From NCBI GenBank assembly GCA_025356595.1, contig JANXSQ010000336.1:1-64000 (forward strand): a stretch of 64,000 nucleotides of DNA, in the 5' to 3' direction. This document shows positions 1-11,661 of the stretch, in pieces. The notes below the pieces were generated by a model. That model had not been told where the DNA came from and searched no databases. It worked only from the letters and a program-made list of their open reading frames with translations. A program made the position numbers and the translations under genes. The DNA is from Janthinobacterium sp. (GTDB taxonomy: Bacteria; Pseudomonadota; Gammaproteobacteria; Burkholderiales; Burkholderiaceae_D). How positions within the stretch are numbered: position 1 is the stretch's first letter; every line of letters begins with the position of its first letter.

Positions 1-2961
<2,961 letters not shown>

Positions 2962-3018
2962 CGCGTCCCTCCTCGTGTGTGTGGCGGCCCGCGCCGCGTG
3001 CGTGGCGCGCGCGCCGCC

Positions 3019-4851
3019 CTAGCCAAGCTCGGCCCGCGCCAGTTCGGGCAGTTTGGCGCGCAGCTCGGCGGCGCTCAGCGGGCCGCTGAACAGCTCGCCC
3101 TGATAGGCGCGGCAGCCCAGCTCGGCCAGCGTCGCCAGCTGCGCCTGGGTCTGCACCCCCAGCGCCACGCTGGCCAGGCCCAGGGCGCGCGCCAGCAGGA
3201 CCACGGCGCCGAGCATGTCGCTGCCGCCGGCGGCGTCGCCGATGGCGCGCACGAAGCCGGCGTCGATTTTCAACTGGTCCAGCGGCAGCGTATTGCACAG
3301 GCGCAGCGCGGCGCCGGCGCTGCCGAAGTGGTCCAGGCTGAGCGCCACGCCGGCCGCGTGCAATTGCTGCAGCGTCGCCGCGGCCGATCCGGGCGGGCCG
3401 CACAGCAGCGCCTCGGGCAGTTCGACGCCGATGGCGCCGGCCGGCAGGCCGTGGCGGCGCATGGCCGCGCCGACCTTGCGCGCCAGTTCGGGCTGCAGCT
3501 GGGCGCTGAGGACGTTGATGGCCACGCGCGGCGCCGCGCCGGCCGCGCGCCACCGCGCCGCCTGGGCGCAGGCGGCGCCTATGCACCAGTCGTCGAGGCG
3601 CTCGAGCAGGGCCAGGTCGGGCACCTGGTCCTGCCAGTCGGGCGCCGCGAGCAGGCCCAGGCGCGGGTGGCGCCAGTGCAGTTGCGCCTCGACGGCGGCG
3701 ACGGCGCCGCTGGCGATGTCGACGGCCGGCTGGTAGTACAGCTCCAGCTGGCCGGCGTCGAGCGCCAGGCGCAGCTCCTGGCGCCAGCGCGCCCGCTCGC
3801 GTTCGCGCAGGTTGAAGGCTTCGTGGAAGAAGCTGACGCTGCCGCGGTGCTGCTTGGCGTGGTACATGGCCAGGTCGGCGTGCTTCAGCAGCAGGTGGGC
3901 GCCGGCGCCGTCCTGCGGGTACAGGGCGATGCCGATGCTGCTCGAGGTCGTCACGCGCTGGCGCTCGATCTGGTAGGGGCGGGCGTGCGCCTGGGCGATC
4001 TTGCGGGCCACGCGGGCGGCGTTGGCGGCGGCCCCGCGGCCCTCGACGAGGACGACGAATTCGTCGCCGCCGAGGCGGGCCACCAGGTCCGAGGCGCGCA
4101 CGGCGGCCGTCAGGCGCGCGGCCACCTGGCGCAGCAGCTCGTCGCCGATGTCGTGGCCGTAGCCGTCGTTGACGTCCTTGAATTTGTCGAGGTCGAGGAA
4201 GAGCAGGGCGAACTCGCCCTGCTGGCGCTCGCCCAGGGTGACGGCGTGCTCGAGCTGTTCGAGCAGGGCGCGCCGGTTCAGCAGCCCGGTCAGCGGGTCG
4301 CGGATGGCCAGCTCGCCGGCGCGCTGTTCGGCCTGCTTGCGTTCGGCCACCTCCAGTTGCAGCTCGGCGTTGATGCGCTCGAGGTCGCGCAGGCGCTGGG
4401 CGCGCAGATCCTGGTTGAGTTGCGCCAGTTGCGCCGATTTGCTCTCCAGCAGCAGGCTCTTGCGCGCCAGGTCGACGAAGACGGCGACCTTGGCCTGCAG
4501 CACCTGCGGCACGACGGGGGTGAACAGGTAGTCGGCGGCGCCGCTGCGGTAGGCGCGCAGGCGGTTCATGTCGTCGCCGTAGCGGGCGGTGATGAAGATG
4601 ATCGGCACGGCGGCGCAGCGCGGGTGGGCGTGGATCGCCTCGGCCACCTCGAAGCCGTCCATGCCGGGCATGCCGGCGTCGAGCAGGATGACGGCGAAGT
4701 CGTGGCGCAGCACTTGGCGCAGGGCTTCCTCGCCCGAGCCCGCGCTGACGAGCTCGTAGTCGCGCCGCACCGCCGCGTCCGTCAACAGGCTCTCGAGCGC
4801 GAGCAGACTGGCCGGGTCGTCATTGACGAGGAGGACTTTGGGGATCAGCAC
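3019..4851 (-). CDS. REC-GGDEF-EAL response regulator, EAL domain degenerate
   Basis: 610 residues. An N-terminal receiver domain (VLLVNDDP, then phospho-acceptor Asp in [11 protein letters not shown] ~57) leads through a coiled coil to a GGDEF diguanylate cyclase domain with intact RLGGDEF (~260), so c-di-GMP synthesis is likely. The C-terminal EAL-like domain has lost key residues: EAL reads EAQ, DDFG reads LDHFG, and the EGVE loop reads LGVQ, although KID remains. It is therefore probably not a phosphodiesterase and may bind c-di-GMP or act in protein contact. GTG start with no clear ribosome-binding site; the open frame extends a little further upstream. It precedes the poly-HAMP kinase gene and is the obvious candidate partner of that kinase. 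Confidence 0.88.
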   Translation of the reverse strand: MLIPKVLLVNDDPASLLALESLLTDAAVRRDYELVSAGSGEEALRQVLRHDFAVILLDAGMPGMDGFEVAEAIHAHPRCAAVPIIFITARYGDDMNRLRAYRSGAADYLFTPVVPQVLQAKVAVFVDLARKSLLLESKSAQLAQLNQDLRAQRLRDLERINAELQLEVAERKQAEQRAGELAIRDPLTGLLNRRALLEQLEHAVTLGERQQGEFALLFLDLDKFKDVNDGYGHDIGDELLRQVAARLTAAVRASDLVARLGGDEFVVLVEGRGAAANAARVARKIAQAHARPYQIERQRVTTSSSIGIALYPQDGAGAHLLLKHADLAMYHAKQHRGSVSFFHEAFNLRERERARWRQELRLALDAGQLELYYQPAVDIASGAVAAVEAQLHWRHPRLGLLAAPDWQDQVPDLALLERLDDWCIGAACAQAARWRAAGAAPRVAINVLSAQLQPELARKVGAAMRRHGLPAGAIGVELPEALLCGPPGSAAATLQQLHAAGVALSLDHFGSAGAALRLCNTLPLDQLKIDAGFVRAIGDAAGGSDMLGAVVLLARALGLASVALGVQTQAQLATLAELGCRAYQGELFSGPLSAAELRAKLPELARAELG

Positions 4852-4980
4852 GTCTGGTTCGAGCCTTGGGCGGAGTGATCGGCGCTACGAGCGTAAGTGG
4901 AAAAGATACTCCTGTGCGGGCGCCTGTCAAGCGCTAAATGGCCCGCGCCGCCCGGGTGGTGGCGCGGGCGCTTTTCTGCC

Positions 4981-4986
4981 TATAAT
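4981..4986 (+). promoter_or_regulatory. -10 box TATAAT for the GAF-PAS kinase gene
   Basis: A perfect TATAAT lies 43 bases before the GTG at 5030; no convincing -35 box is visible. It argues against translation starting at the ATG at 4985, which would overlap the -10 element. The 178-base stretch 4852-5029 separates the two divergent signalling genes and holds no gene. Confidence 0.5.
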
Positions 4987-5029
4987 GGCGGTCCGGCCAC
5001 AGCGCCCGCGTCGACATGGGGGGAACCAG

Positions 5030-6829
5030 GTGAACTTAGTGAGCGTGCAGACCCGCGACATGCCGATCGGCGAGGACGTGTTGCGCAAATGGCAGGAGGT
5101 GCTCGACCTGCTCAGCAACATCATCGGCATTCCCGCCGCCCTGATCATGCGCGTCGAGCCGCCGGCCATCCGCGTCTTCCTGTCCAGCCATTCGGCCGGC
5201 AACCCCTACGAGGAGCACGAGACGGCGCCGCTGGGCAGCGGCCTGTACTGCGAGACGGTGATGGCCGCGCGCGGCCAGCTGATCGTTCCCGACGCCCTGG
5301 CGGACCCGCTCTGGCGCGACAATCCCGACGTCAAGCTGGGCATGGTCTCCTACATGGGCCTGCCGCTGATCTGGCCCGACCAGCACGTCTTCGGCACCAT
5401 CTGCGTGCTCGACGCGCGCGCCAACGCCTACAGTCCCGCCTTCCTGCAACTGCTGCAGCAATTCCGCGGCGTGGTCGAGCGCGACCTGCAGCAGATCTAC
5501 AACGGCGCCCTGCGCGCGCGCGAGGACGCCGCCATCCGCGCCGACGAGGCCGAGCGGGTGCGGCGCGAGTTCGCGCTGGTGCGCGGCGCCGAGCGGCAGG
5601 CGCTGGAGCGCCTGCGCGAGAGCGAACAGCGCTGGCATTTCGCGCTGGAGGGGGCCGGCGACGGCGTGTGGGACTGGGACATCGCCGCCGCCACGGTCCT
5701 GTATTCGCCGCGCTGCCTGGAGTTGCTGGGCTTCGAGGGCGGGCGCGCGCTGCTGCCCTCGGGCCTGTGGGAGGGTCACGTCCATCCCGACGAGCTGGCC
5801 GGCGGCCTGGCCGCGCTGCACGCCTGCCTGCGCGGCCAGAGCGCGCAGTTCCTGCACGAGCACCGCTTCCGCGTCGGCGCCGGCTGGCGCTGGTTGCTGG
5901 CGCGCGGCATGGTGGTCGAGCGCGACGCGGCCGGCCGGGCGCTGCGCATGATCGGCACCTACAGCGACGTCACGGCGCGCAAGCTGGCCGAGGTGGAGCT
6001 GCAGGCGCTCAACAACAGCCTGGAGGAGCGCGTCGCCGCCCGCACGGCGGCGCTGCGCCAGGCCATGGAGCAGATCGTCGTCACCGAGAAGATGGCCTCG
6101 CTGGGGCGCCTGGTGGCCGGCGTCGCCCACGAGCTCAACACGCCGGTCGGCAACATCGTGCTGTCCTCGTCGACGCTGAAGGAGGCCATCGCCGGCGTCG
6201 ACCTGCTGGCCGCCGAGAAGCGCCTGACGCAGACGGCCCTGCGCGAGTTCCTCGAGCACGGCAGGATCGCCTGCGAGCTGATCGAGCGCAACGGCCTGCA
6301 CGCGGGCGAGCTGATCCTGAGTTTCAAGCAGGTCGCCGTCGACCAGGCCAGCCAGCAGCGGCGCCGCTTCGACCTGCGCAAGACGGTGCTGGACATGGCG
6401 GCCGCGCTGGGGCCGATCACGCGGCGCGCCCGCGTCACGCTGGAGGTGCGCATTCCGGCCGGCATCGGCATGGACAGTTATCCGGGCGCGCTGGACCAGC
6501 TCATCACCAATCTGGTGACCAATTCGATCAACCACGGCTTCGCGGACGGCGGCGGACGCATCCTGATCGACGCCAGCGTGCAGCCGCGGGACTGGGTCGA
6601 ACTGGTCTACAGCGACGATGGCTGCGGCATCCCCGTCGCCCTGCAGGGCAAGGTCTTCGAGCCCTTCTACACGACCAAGATGGGGCAGGGCGGCTCCGGC
6701 CTGGGGCTGGCCATCGTGCACAACATCGTGCACGCCATCCTGAAGGGCGGCGTGCGGCTGGAAAGCGCGCCCGAACACGGCGTGCGCTTCGTCTTCTTGC
6801 TGCCGCGCGTCCTGCCGGCCGCGCCGTGA
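5030..6829 (+). CDS. GAF-PAS sensor histidine kinase
   Basis: About 599 residues, cytoplasmic, no transmembrane helices. Domains: GAF (~20-165), coiled coil (~175-205), PAS fold of PAS_3 type (~205-330, ending IGTYSDVTARK), second coiled coil, HisKA-like box GVAHELNTPVGN (His ~367), and HATPase with N-box TNLVTNSINHGF and G-boxes DDGCGIP and GSGLGLAIVHN. No receiver domain, so the partner regulator lies elsewhere; the divergent REC-GGDEF-EAL gene is one possibility. The HELNTP form of the H-box is common in kinases that regulate through soluble PAS input. GTG start chosen because GGGGGG lies 6 bases upstream and a TATAAT box precedes it. It overlaps the following GNAT gene by 4 bases (GTGA). 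Confidence 0.87.
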   Translation: MNLVSVQTRDMPIGEDVLRKWQEVLDLLSNIIGIPAALIMRVEPPAIRVFLSSHSAGNPYEEHETAPLGSGLYCETVMAARGQLIVPDALADPLWRDNPDVKLGMVSYMGLPLIWPDQHVFGTICVLDARANAYSPAFLQLLQQFRGVVERDLQQIYNGALRAREDAAIRADEAERVRREFALVRGAERQALERLRESEQRWHFALEGAGDGVWDWDIAAATVLYSPRCLELLGFEGGRALLPSGLWEGHVHPDELAGGLAALHACLRGQSAQFLHEHRFRVGAGWRWLLARGMVVERDAAGRALRMIGTYSDVTARKLAEVELQALNNSLEERVAARTAALRQAMEQIVVTEKMASLGRLVAGVAHELNTPVGNIVLSSSTLKEAIAGVDLLAAEKRLTQTALREFLEHGRIACELIERNGLHAGELILSFKQVAVDQASQQRRRFDLRKTVLDMAAALGPITRRARVTLEVRIPAGIGMDSYPGALDQLITNLVTNSINHGFADGGGRILIDASVQPRDWVELVYSDDGCGIPVALQGKVFEPFYTTKMGQGGSGLGLAIVHNIVHAILKGGVRLESAPEHGVRFVFLLPRVLPAAP

Positions 6830-7299
6830 GGGGCCGTGCGGGGGAGGCCGACGCTGCGGGGGCGCCGGTGTACGCCGCCGCCACGCCGGCCGACATCCCG
6901 GCGATGGCGGCGCTGCGCCTGGCCGTGCGGGAAAACGTCCTGTCCGACCCGGGCCGCGTGACTCTGCAGATGTACGCGGATTGTCTCGAACGCCTGGGAC
7001 GCGGCTGGGTCTGCAAACGCGGCGCAACGGCGCCGGGATTCTCCTGCGCGGCCAGGGAAGACCATACGATATGGGCGCCGTTCGTCGCGCCCGACTGCGA
7101 GGGCCGGGGCATAGGCAAGGCCTTGCTGGCGCTGGCGACGGACTGGTTGTTCGCGGCGGGCGCCGGGGCGGTCGGCCCGACGACGGGCGCGCGCACCCGC
7201 GCCGACGGCTTCTACCTCGCCCAAGGCTGGCGCCGCGGCGCGACGGCCAACCCCGGCGATGTGCGCTACACCCTGGCGCGCCCGGCCTCTTCACCTTAA
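6826..7299 (+). CDS. GNAT family N-acetyltransferase
   Basis: About 157 residues of the GNAT fold. The acetyl-CoA loop is visible as CEGRGIGKALLALA, and the end has the typical FYLAQGWRR segment before the last strand. The substrate cannot be told from sequence. The start is uncertain: GTG at 6826 overlaps the kinase stop as GTGA, while an in-frame GTG at 6868 gives a start closer to the first domain strand (VYAAATPADIPAMAALR). Translational coupling to the kinase is likely. The next gene starts 7 bases after the stop. Confidence 0.75.
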   Translation: MRGRAGEADAAGAPVYAAATPADIPAMAALRLAVRENVLSDPGRVTLQMYADCLERLGRGWVCKRGATAPGFSCAAREDHTIWAPFVAPDCEGRGIGKALLALATDWLFAAGAGAVGPTTGARTRADGFYLAQGWRRGATANPGDVRYTLARPASSP

Positions 7300-7306
7300 G
7301 GATGCC

Positions 7307-8590
7307 ATGCTGAGATTTCCCGCCTGGCGCGGCGCCGCGCTGGCGCTGGCGCTGTGTTGCGGCGGCGCCGCCGCCGACGTGCTCGACGACATCGCCGCGC
7401 GCGGCAGCGTGCGCGTCGCCACCACCGGCGACTACCAGCCCTTCAGCTACCGCAACGCGCTCACCGGCCAGTTCGAGGGCAGCGACGTGGAACTGGCCGG
7501 ACAACTGGCCGAGGCGCTGGGCGTGCGGCTCGAGTTGGTCGCCACCACCTGGCCGACGCTGATGGACGACTTCGCCGCCGGCAGGTTCGACATCGCCATG
7601 AGCGGCATTTCCGTCAGCCTGGAGCGGCAGAAGCGCGCGCTGTTCTCGCTGCCCTATCTGCGCGACGGCAAGACGCCGATCGCCCGCTGCGCCGAGCAGG
7701 CGCGCTTCCAGAGCCTGGCGCAGATCGACCGGCCGGAGGTGCGCCTGATCGTCAATCCCGGCGGCACCAACGAGCGCTACGCGCGCGCCCACGCGCCGCG
7801 CGCGCGGCTCACCGTGCACACCGACAACGTGACGATCTTCGACGAAATCGCCGCCGGCCGCGCCGACCTGATGATCACCGACGCCGTCGAGGCGCGCCTG
7901 CAGCAGCGCCTGCATCCGCAACTGTGCGCCCTGCATCCGGAGGCGCCCTTCGACTTCTCCGAGAAGGCCTACCTGCTGCCGCGCGACTTCGTGTGGAAGG
8001 CCTGGGTCGACCAGTGGTTGCACCAGAGCGTGGAAAACGGCGCCGTGCGGCGCGCCCAGGAGAAATGGTTGGCGTGGCGCTGGAGCCAGGGCGCGCCGCG
8101 GCCCGGCGTCGCGACCCTGCTGGCGCTGATGGACGAGCGCCTGAAGCTGATGGAGGACGTGGCGCGCCACAAATGGAACAGCGGCGGCGCCATCGAGGAC
8201 GCCCCGCGCGAACGGGAGATCATCGCCGCGCTGGGCCTGCGGGCCGCCGAGGGCGGCGTGCCGCCGGCCTGGGCCGAAGCCTTTTTCCGCGCCCAGATCG
8301 AGGCCGCCAAGAGCGAGCAGCGGCGCCTGTTCTCGCTCTGGCGGCAAGACGGGGCGGGGCGCTTCGAAAACGTGCCGGACCTGGCGCGCCGCCAGCGCCC
8401 GCGCCTGGACGCGCTGACGGCGCCGCTGCTGGCCGCGCTGGCCGACAGTTGGGCGACGCTGAGCGCGCCGGAGCGCCAGGCCGAAGTGCGCACCGCCGCC
8501 GCCGCCCGGCTGGACGCGGCGGCCTGGGGCGCGGCGGCCGCGCTGGCGACGGCGTCCCTGACGGACGGCAGCGCGGCGCGCCGCCCATAA
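7307..8590 (+). CDS. pheC-aroQ: Secreted cyclohexadienyl dehydratase fused to AroQ-type chorismate mutase
   Basis: About 427 residues with a cleavable signal peptide (MLRFPAWRGAALALALCCGG...AAA). Residues ~24-255 match periplasmic cyclohexadienyl/arogenate dehydratase PheC of the solute-binding fold: VRVATTGDYQPFSYR, DGKTPIARC, IVNPGGTNERYAR, MITDAVEARLQ, YLLPRDFVWKAWV. Residues ~260-420 match the secreted gamma class of AroQ chorismate mutases: ERLKLMEDVARHKW, IEDAPREREI and FFRAQIEAAK. One polypeptide would thus convert chorismate to prephenate and then to phenylpyruvate (or arogenate to phenylalanine) in the periplasm. AAGGA lies 4 bases before the ATG. The gene follows the GNAT gene by 7 bases. 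Confidence 0.88.
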   Translation: MLRFPAWRGAALALALCCGGAAADVLDDIAARGSVRVATTGDYQPFSYRNALTGQFEGSDVELAGQLAEALGVRLELVATTWPTLMDDFAAGRFDIAMSGISVSLERQKRALFSLPYLRDGKTPIARCAEQARFQSLAQIDRPEVRLIVNPGGTNERYARAHAPRARLTVHTDNVTIFDEIAAGRADLMITDAVEARLQQRLHPQLCALHPEAPFDFSEKAYLLPRDFVWKAWVDQWLHQSVENGAVRRAQEKWLAWRWSQGAPRPGVATLLALMDERLKLMEDVARHKWNSGGAIEDAPREREIIAALGLRAAEGGVPPAWAEAFFRAQIEAAKSEQRRLFSLWRQDGAGRFENVPDLARRQRPRLDALTAPLLAALADSWATLSAPERQAEVRTAAAARLDAAAWGAAAALATASLTDGSAARRP

Positions 8591-8623
8591 CAACAAACGA
8601 AGTCAAGCATCGAGGAGTGCGCA

Positions 8624-9304
8624 GTGAAAGTCATGCAAAAAATCGTCATCCTGGCCCTGATGGGCTTCGCCTGCGCCGCGCAGGCGGAACGCCGGCCGCA
8701 GCGCGAGCGCGCGCAGACGCAAGACGGCGAACCGGGCCAATTCGACTATTACGCCGTCGCGCTGAGCTGGTCGCCCACCTTCTGCGCCAAGCGCAACGAT
8801 CCCGGCCAATGCGCCAGCGGGCGCCAACTGGGTTTCGTGCTGCACGGCCTGTGGCCGCAATACGCGAACGGCTACCCGCAGAGCTGCTCGACGGCGCCGC
8901 TGCCGGCCGCGGTGCGCGCCAAATACGCGCCGCTGTTCCCCTCGCCGGGCCTGATCGGCCACGAGTGGCCCAAGCACGGCACCTGTTCCGGGCTGGAGCC
9001 GGCCGCCTATTTCGAGCTCTCTGCGAAGCTCAAGGGACAGGTCAACATCCCGCCGGCCTACCGCCAGCCGGGCGCGCCCGTGCGGGCCAGCAACGCCGAT
9101 TTCGTGCAAGCCTTCAAGGCGGCCAATCCGGGCCTGCCGGCCAACGCGCTGCTGCCGTTCTGCAGCGACGGCGGCCGCTTTCTGCAGGAGGCGCACGCCT
9201 GCTTCGACAAGGGCGGCGCGGCGCAAAGCTGCGGCGCCAAGGAAATCCGCCGCTCCGCCAAGAGCTGCGGACAGGACAGCTTCCTGATGCCGAGCGTGCG
9301 CTGA
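8624..9304 (+). CDS. Ribonuclease T2 family, secreted
   Basis: 226 residues with a signal peptide (first ~22 residues ending AQA). The two T2 catalytic segments are present: CAS I FVLHGLWPQY (His ~74) and CAS II GHEWPKHGTC (~112-121), and there are many cysteines for disulfides. Family members are periplasmic or extracellular endoribonucleases that act through 2',3'-cyclic phosphates (E. coli RNase I is one). The GTG start at 8624 is favoured over ATG at 8633 because GAGGAG ends 6 bases before it. It follows the dehydratase/mutase gene by 33 bases in the same direction. Confidence 0.93.
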   Translation: MKVMQKIVILALMGFACAAQAERRPQRERAQTQDGEPGQFDYYAVALSWSPTFCAKRNDPGQCASGRQLGFVLHGLWPQYANGYPQSCSTAPLPAAVRAKYAPLFPSPGLIGHEWPKHGTCSGLEPAAYFELSAKLKGQVNIPPAYRQPGAPVRASNADFVQAFKAANPGLPANALLPFCSDGGRFLQEAHACFDKGGAAQSCGAKEIRRSAKSCGQDSFLMPSVR

Positions 9305-9401
9305 GGGATGGCCGCTTGAGCGGGGCGCGGCTTGCCGGCGCCGTCAAGCCGGGGCCGGGTCCGGCGTCGGAGACGGCTTGCGCCGCGCGCGGCCGGGAAG
9401 C

Positions 9402-9809
9402 TTAATCCTCCGCCAGCAGGCCGCCCTCGTTCAGGATGGCGAAGGCGATCTCCGGATGGCGTTCGAGGCAGCGCCGTATGGCGGCGGGAATCGCGGCCTG
9501 GGTCTTGCGGCACAGGCCGGGGCGCGGCGCCAGTTGGATGTTGAAGCCGCGCACCGTGCGCACGCCGCGCGCGCTGGGCGTGATGCGCACGCTGATGCCC
9601 AGCAGGGTCTGCATGCGTAGCTCCAGGCGGCGCAATTCGGCCAGCGTGGCGACGCCGTCCAGGCGTTCGACGAGTTTCCTCTCCTCTTCGCGGGTCAGCA
9701 ACAGCACGCGCAGATCCGCGTGCGGATCGCCCAGCAGGCTATCCCTTTCGCACACGCAGGCGCCGGGCGGGCAGGCAACGCGGACAGGGAAGGGTGGGGC
9801 TGCGGACAT
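9402..9809 (-). CDS. Hypothetical protein with N-terminal cysteine pair
   Basis: About 135 residues, not recognised. Near the N-terminus is PPGACVCERDSLLGDP with a C-x-C pair, then a charged, helical middle (LLLTREEERKLVERLD) and a C-terminal part (RHPEIAFAILNEGGLLAED). No signal peptide or membrane segment. The N-terminal cysteines could bind a metal or carry a disulfide; that is inference. The ATG at 9809 is preferred to the longer in-frame start at 9875 because the upstream stretch is low-complexity. It is convergent with the RNase gene and divergent from the VOC gene. Confidence 0.6.
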   Translation of the reverse strand: MSAAPPFPVRVACPPGACVCERDSLLGDPHADLRVLLLTREEERKLVERLDGVATLAELRRLELRMQTLLGISVRITPSARGVRTVRGFNIQLAPRPGLCRKTQAAIPAAIRRCLERHPEIAFAILNEGGLLAED

Positions 9810-9947
9810 GAGTGGGACGCGCCAAGGTGGGGAACTTCGATGGGCAAGTATCCTTTGCCGGCGCGCCACTGTCAATCGGGCGTCGGCGCGGCGGCGAATC
9901 TGCTAGCCTGGGACAGGCGGCGGGCGCGCCGCTTTCAGGAGGTGAAC

Positions 9948-10445
9948 ATGTCCAGCCCGCAAGCAATCTGCCCCTGCCTATGGTTCGACCATCAGGCCGA
10001 GGAGGCCGCCAATTTCTATGTCGGCGTTTTTCCGCATTCCCGCATCGCGCAGATTTCGCGCTACGGCGAGGCCGGCCGCGAGATCCACGGCAAGCCGGCC
10101 GGCAGCGTGATGGTGGTCGCCTTCGAGCTGAACGGGCAGGGTTTCACCGCCCTCAACGGCGGCCCGGCCTTCACCTTCAATCCGGCCGTGTCCTTCCAGA
10201 TCAATTGCGCGGACCAGCGCGAGCTGGATCATTACTGGGACCGGCTGGCAGAGGGCGGCGACGCCGCGGCGCAGCAGTGCGGCTGGCTCAAGGACCGCTA
10301 CGGCCTGTCCTGGCAGGTGGTGCCGCGCGCGCTCGCCGAATTGCTCGGCGACGCCGATGCGGGCAAGGCGCAGCGCACCATGACGGCCATGCTGGCGATG
10401 AAAAAACTCGACATCGAGGCGCTGCGCCGGGCCCACGCCGGCTGA
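9948..10445 (+). CDS. VOC/PhnB-like glyoxalase-fold protein
   Basis: 165 residues of the PhnB/3-demethylubiquinone methyltransferase-like branch of the vicinal oxygen chelate superfamily: ICPCLWFDHQAEEAANFYVG, FELNGQGFTALNGGP, VSFQINCADQRELDHYWDRL and the terminal GLSWQVVPRALAELL. Members bind metals or small ligands; this branch has no settled reaction, and the methyltransferase label on many relatives is doubtful. A strong AGGAGGT lies 4 bases upstream of the ATG. It is a free-standing gene between a divergent hypothetical and the CDF transporter. Confidence 0.85.
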   Translation: MSSPQAICPCLWFDHQAEEAANFYVGVFPHSRIAQISRYGEAGREIHGKPAGSVMVVAFELNGQGFTALNGGPAFTFNPAVSFQINCADQRELDHYWDRLAEGGDAAAQQCGWLKDRYGLSWQVVPRALAELLGDADAGKAQRTMTAMLAMKKLDIEALRRAHAG

Positions 10446-10585
10446 AGGCCTTGCGCGGCCTGGCGCACAGACGCGCGCCGTTCCCTCGCGCACACTGGCG
10501 CCTCGCGATCAAGGAAAGGGCGACGATGCCGGTCTGTTTGCAATTGCCACTGTCGGCCGGCGCGCCGGCGCGGGCCTAGTCCGCC

Positions 10586-11563
10586 GTGGCCGCGAATTCC
10601 TCCTCGACGCGCGTCATCTACGCCGCCCTGATCGGCAACCTGCTGGTGGCGCTCACCAAGGCGGGCGCGGCCGCATGGACCGGCAGTTCGGCCATGCTCA
10701 GCGAGGCGATCCATTCCTTCGTCGACATCGGCAACCAGATCCTCTTGCTGTATGGCTTGCGGCGGGCCGCGCTGCAGGCCGATCCGGAACATCCCATCGG
10801 CTATGGCCGCGAGCTGTACTTCTGGAGCTTCATCGTCGCGTTGCTGGTGTTCGCGCTGGGCGCGGTGGTGGCGATCTACCACGGCGTGCTGCATGTCCTG
10901 GCGCCCGAGCCCATCCACGATGCCATCGTCAACTATGTGGTGCTGGGCCTGGCCTTCCTCTTCGAGGGGGCGTCGTGGTGGATGGCGCTGCGCCACTTCA
11001 AGACCATCAAGGGCAAGCTCGGTTATTACGCGGCGTTTCGGGACAGCAAGGATCCGCCGTCCTTCGTCGGTTTGTTCGAGGACAGCGCGGCCTTGATCGG
11101 CATCCTCATCGCCGCCGCCGGGACCTTCGCCGCCGACCGCCTCGGCCTGCCGGCGCTGGACGGCGGAGCCTCGATACTGATCGGCGTCGTGCTGGCCGGC
11201 ACGGCGGCGCTGCTGGCGCGCGAAAGCAAGAGCCTGCTGATCGGCGAGCGCGCCGACCGCCCCCTGAGCGAGGCGCTGCTGCGCATCGCCGAGGCGGCCA
11301 GTCCGAATTCGAAGGCGAACGGCGTGTTGACGGTGCAACTGGCGCCGGATCAGATCCTGGCCGCGCTGAGCCTGGAATTCGCCGATACGCTGCGCGTGCC
11401 GGAGGTGGAGGCGGCGGTGGCCGAGATCGAGCGGCGCATCCGCGCCGCCCACCCGGAAGTGGTGACCCTGTTCGTCAAGCCGCAAACCGGCGCCGCGTAC
11501 AAGGAAACCCTGCGGCGGCGTTTCGGCGAACCTGTCGCCGGCGTGGATGCGCCGCTGGCCTAG
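10586..11563 (+). CDS. Cation diffusion facilitator (CDF) family transporter
   Basis: 325 residues, inner membrane. Predicted helices cover the first ~210 residues, with the CDF metal-site patterns SEAIHSFVDIGNQ in helix 2 and LFEDSAALIG in helix 5, and a cytoplasmic C-terminal alpha/beta domain (VPEVEAAVAEIERRIRAAHP). Family members export divalent cations such as Zn, Fe, Mn or Co in exchange for protons; the HxxxD/ExxxD arrangement does not fix the metal. It belongs to the SLC30A9-like branch with a short loop rather than the ZitB type. GTG start, no obvious ribosome-binding site. Confidence 0.88.
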   Translation: MAANSSSTRVIYAALIGNLLVALTKAGAAAWTGSSAMLSEAIHSFVDIGNQILLLYGLRRAALQADPEHPIGYGRELYFWSFIVALLVFALGAVVAIYHGVLHVLAPEPIHDAIVNYVVLGLAFLFEGASWWMALRHFKTIKGKLGYYAAFRDSKDPPSFVGLFEDSAALIGILIAAAGTFAADRLGLPALDGGASILIGVVLAGTAALLARESKSLLIGERADRPLSEALLRIAEAASPNSKANGVLTVQLAPDQILAALSLEFADTLRVPEVEAAVAEIERRIRAAHPEVVTLFVKPQTGAAYKETLRRRFGEPVAGVDAPLA

Positions 11564-11661
11564 CAGTCCGCCGTCCCGGCCGCGCCGTCCGGCCCCGCCG
11601 TTCCGGTGCTTGGTGCGCTGGCGTACCGACGCGCGCCGGCGTGGCGGCGCAATATGGGCGC

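Noticed and set aside
5036..8596. A long minus-strand open frame opposite the kinase, GNAT and dehydratase genes
   Set aside because: Its composition is low-complexity and the plus-strand frames contain clear domain motifs; it is a shadow.
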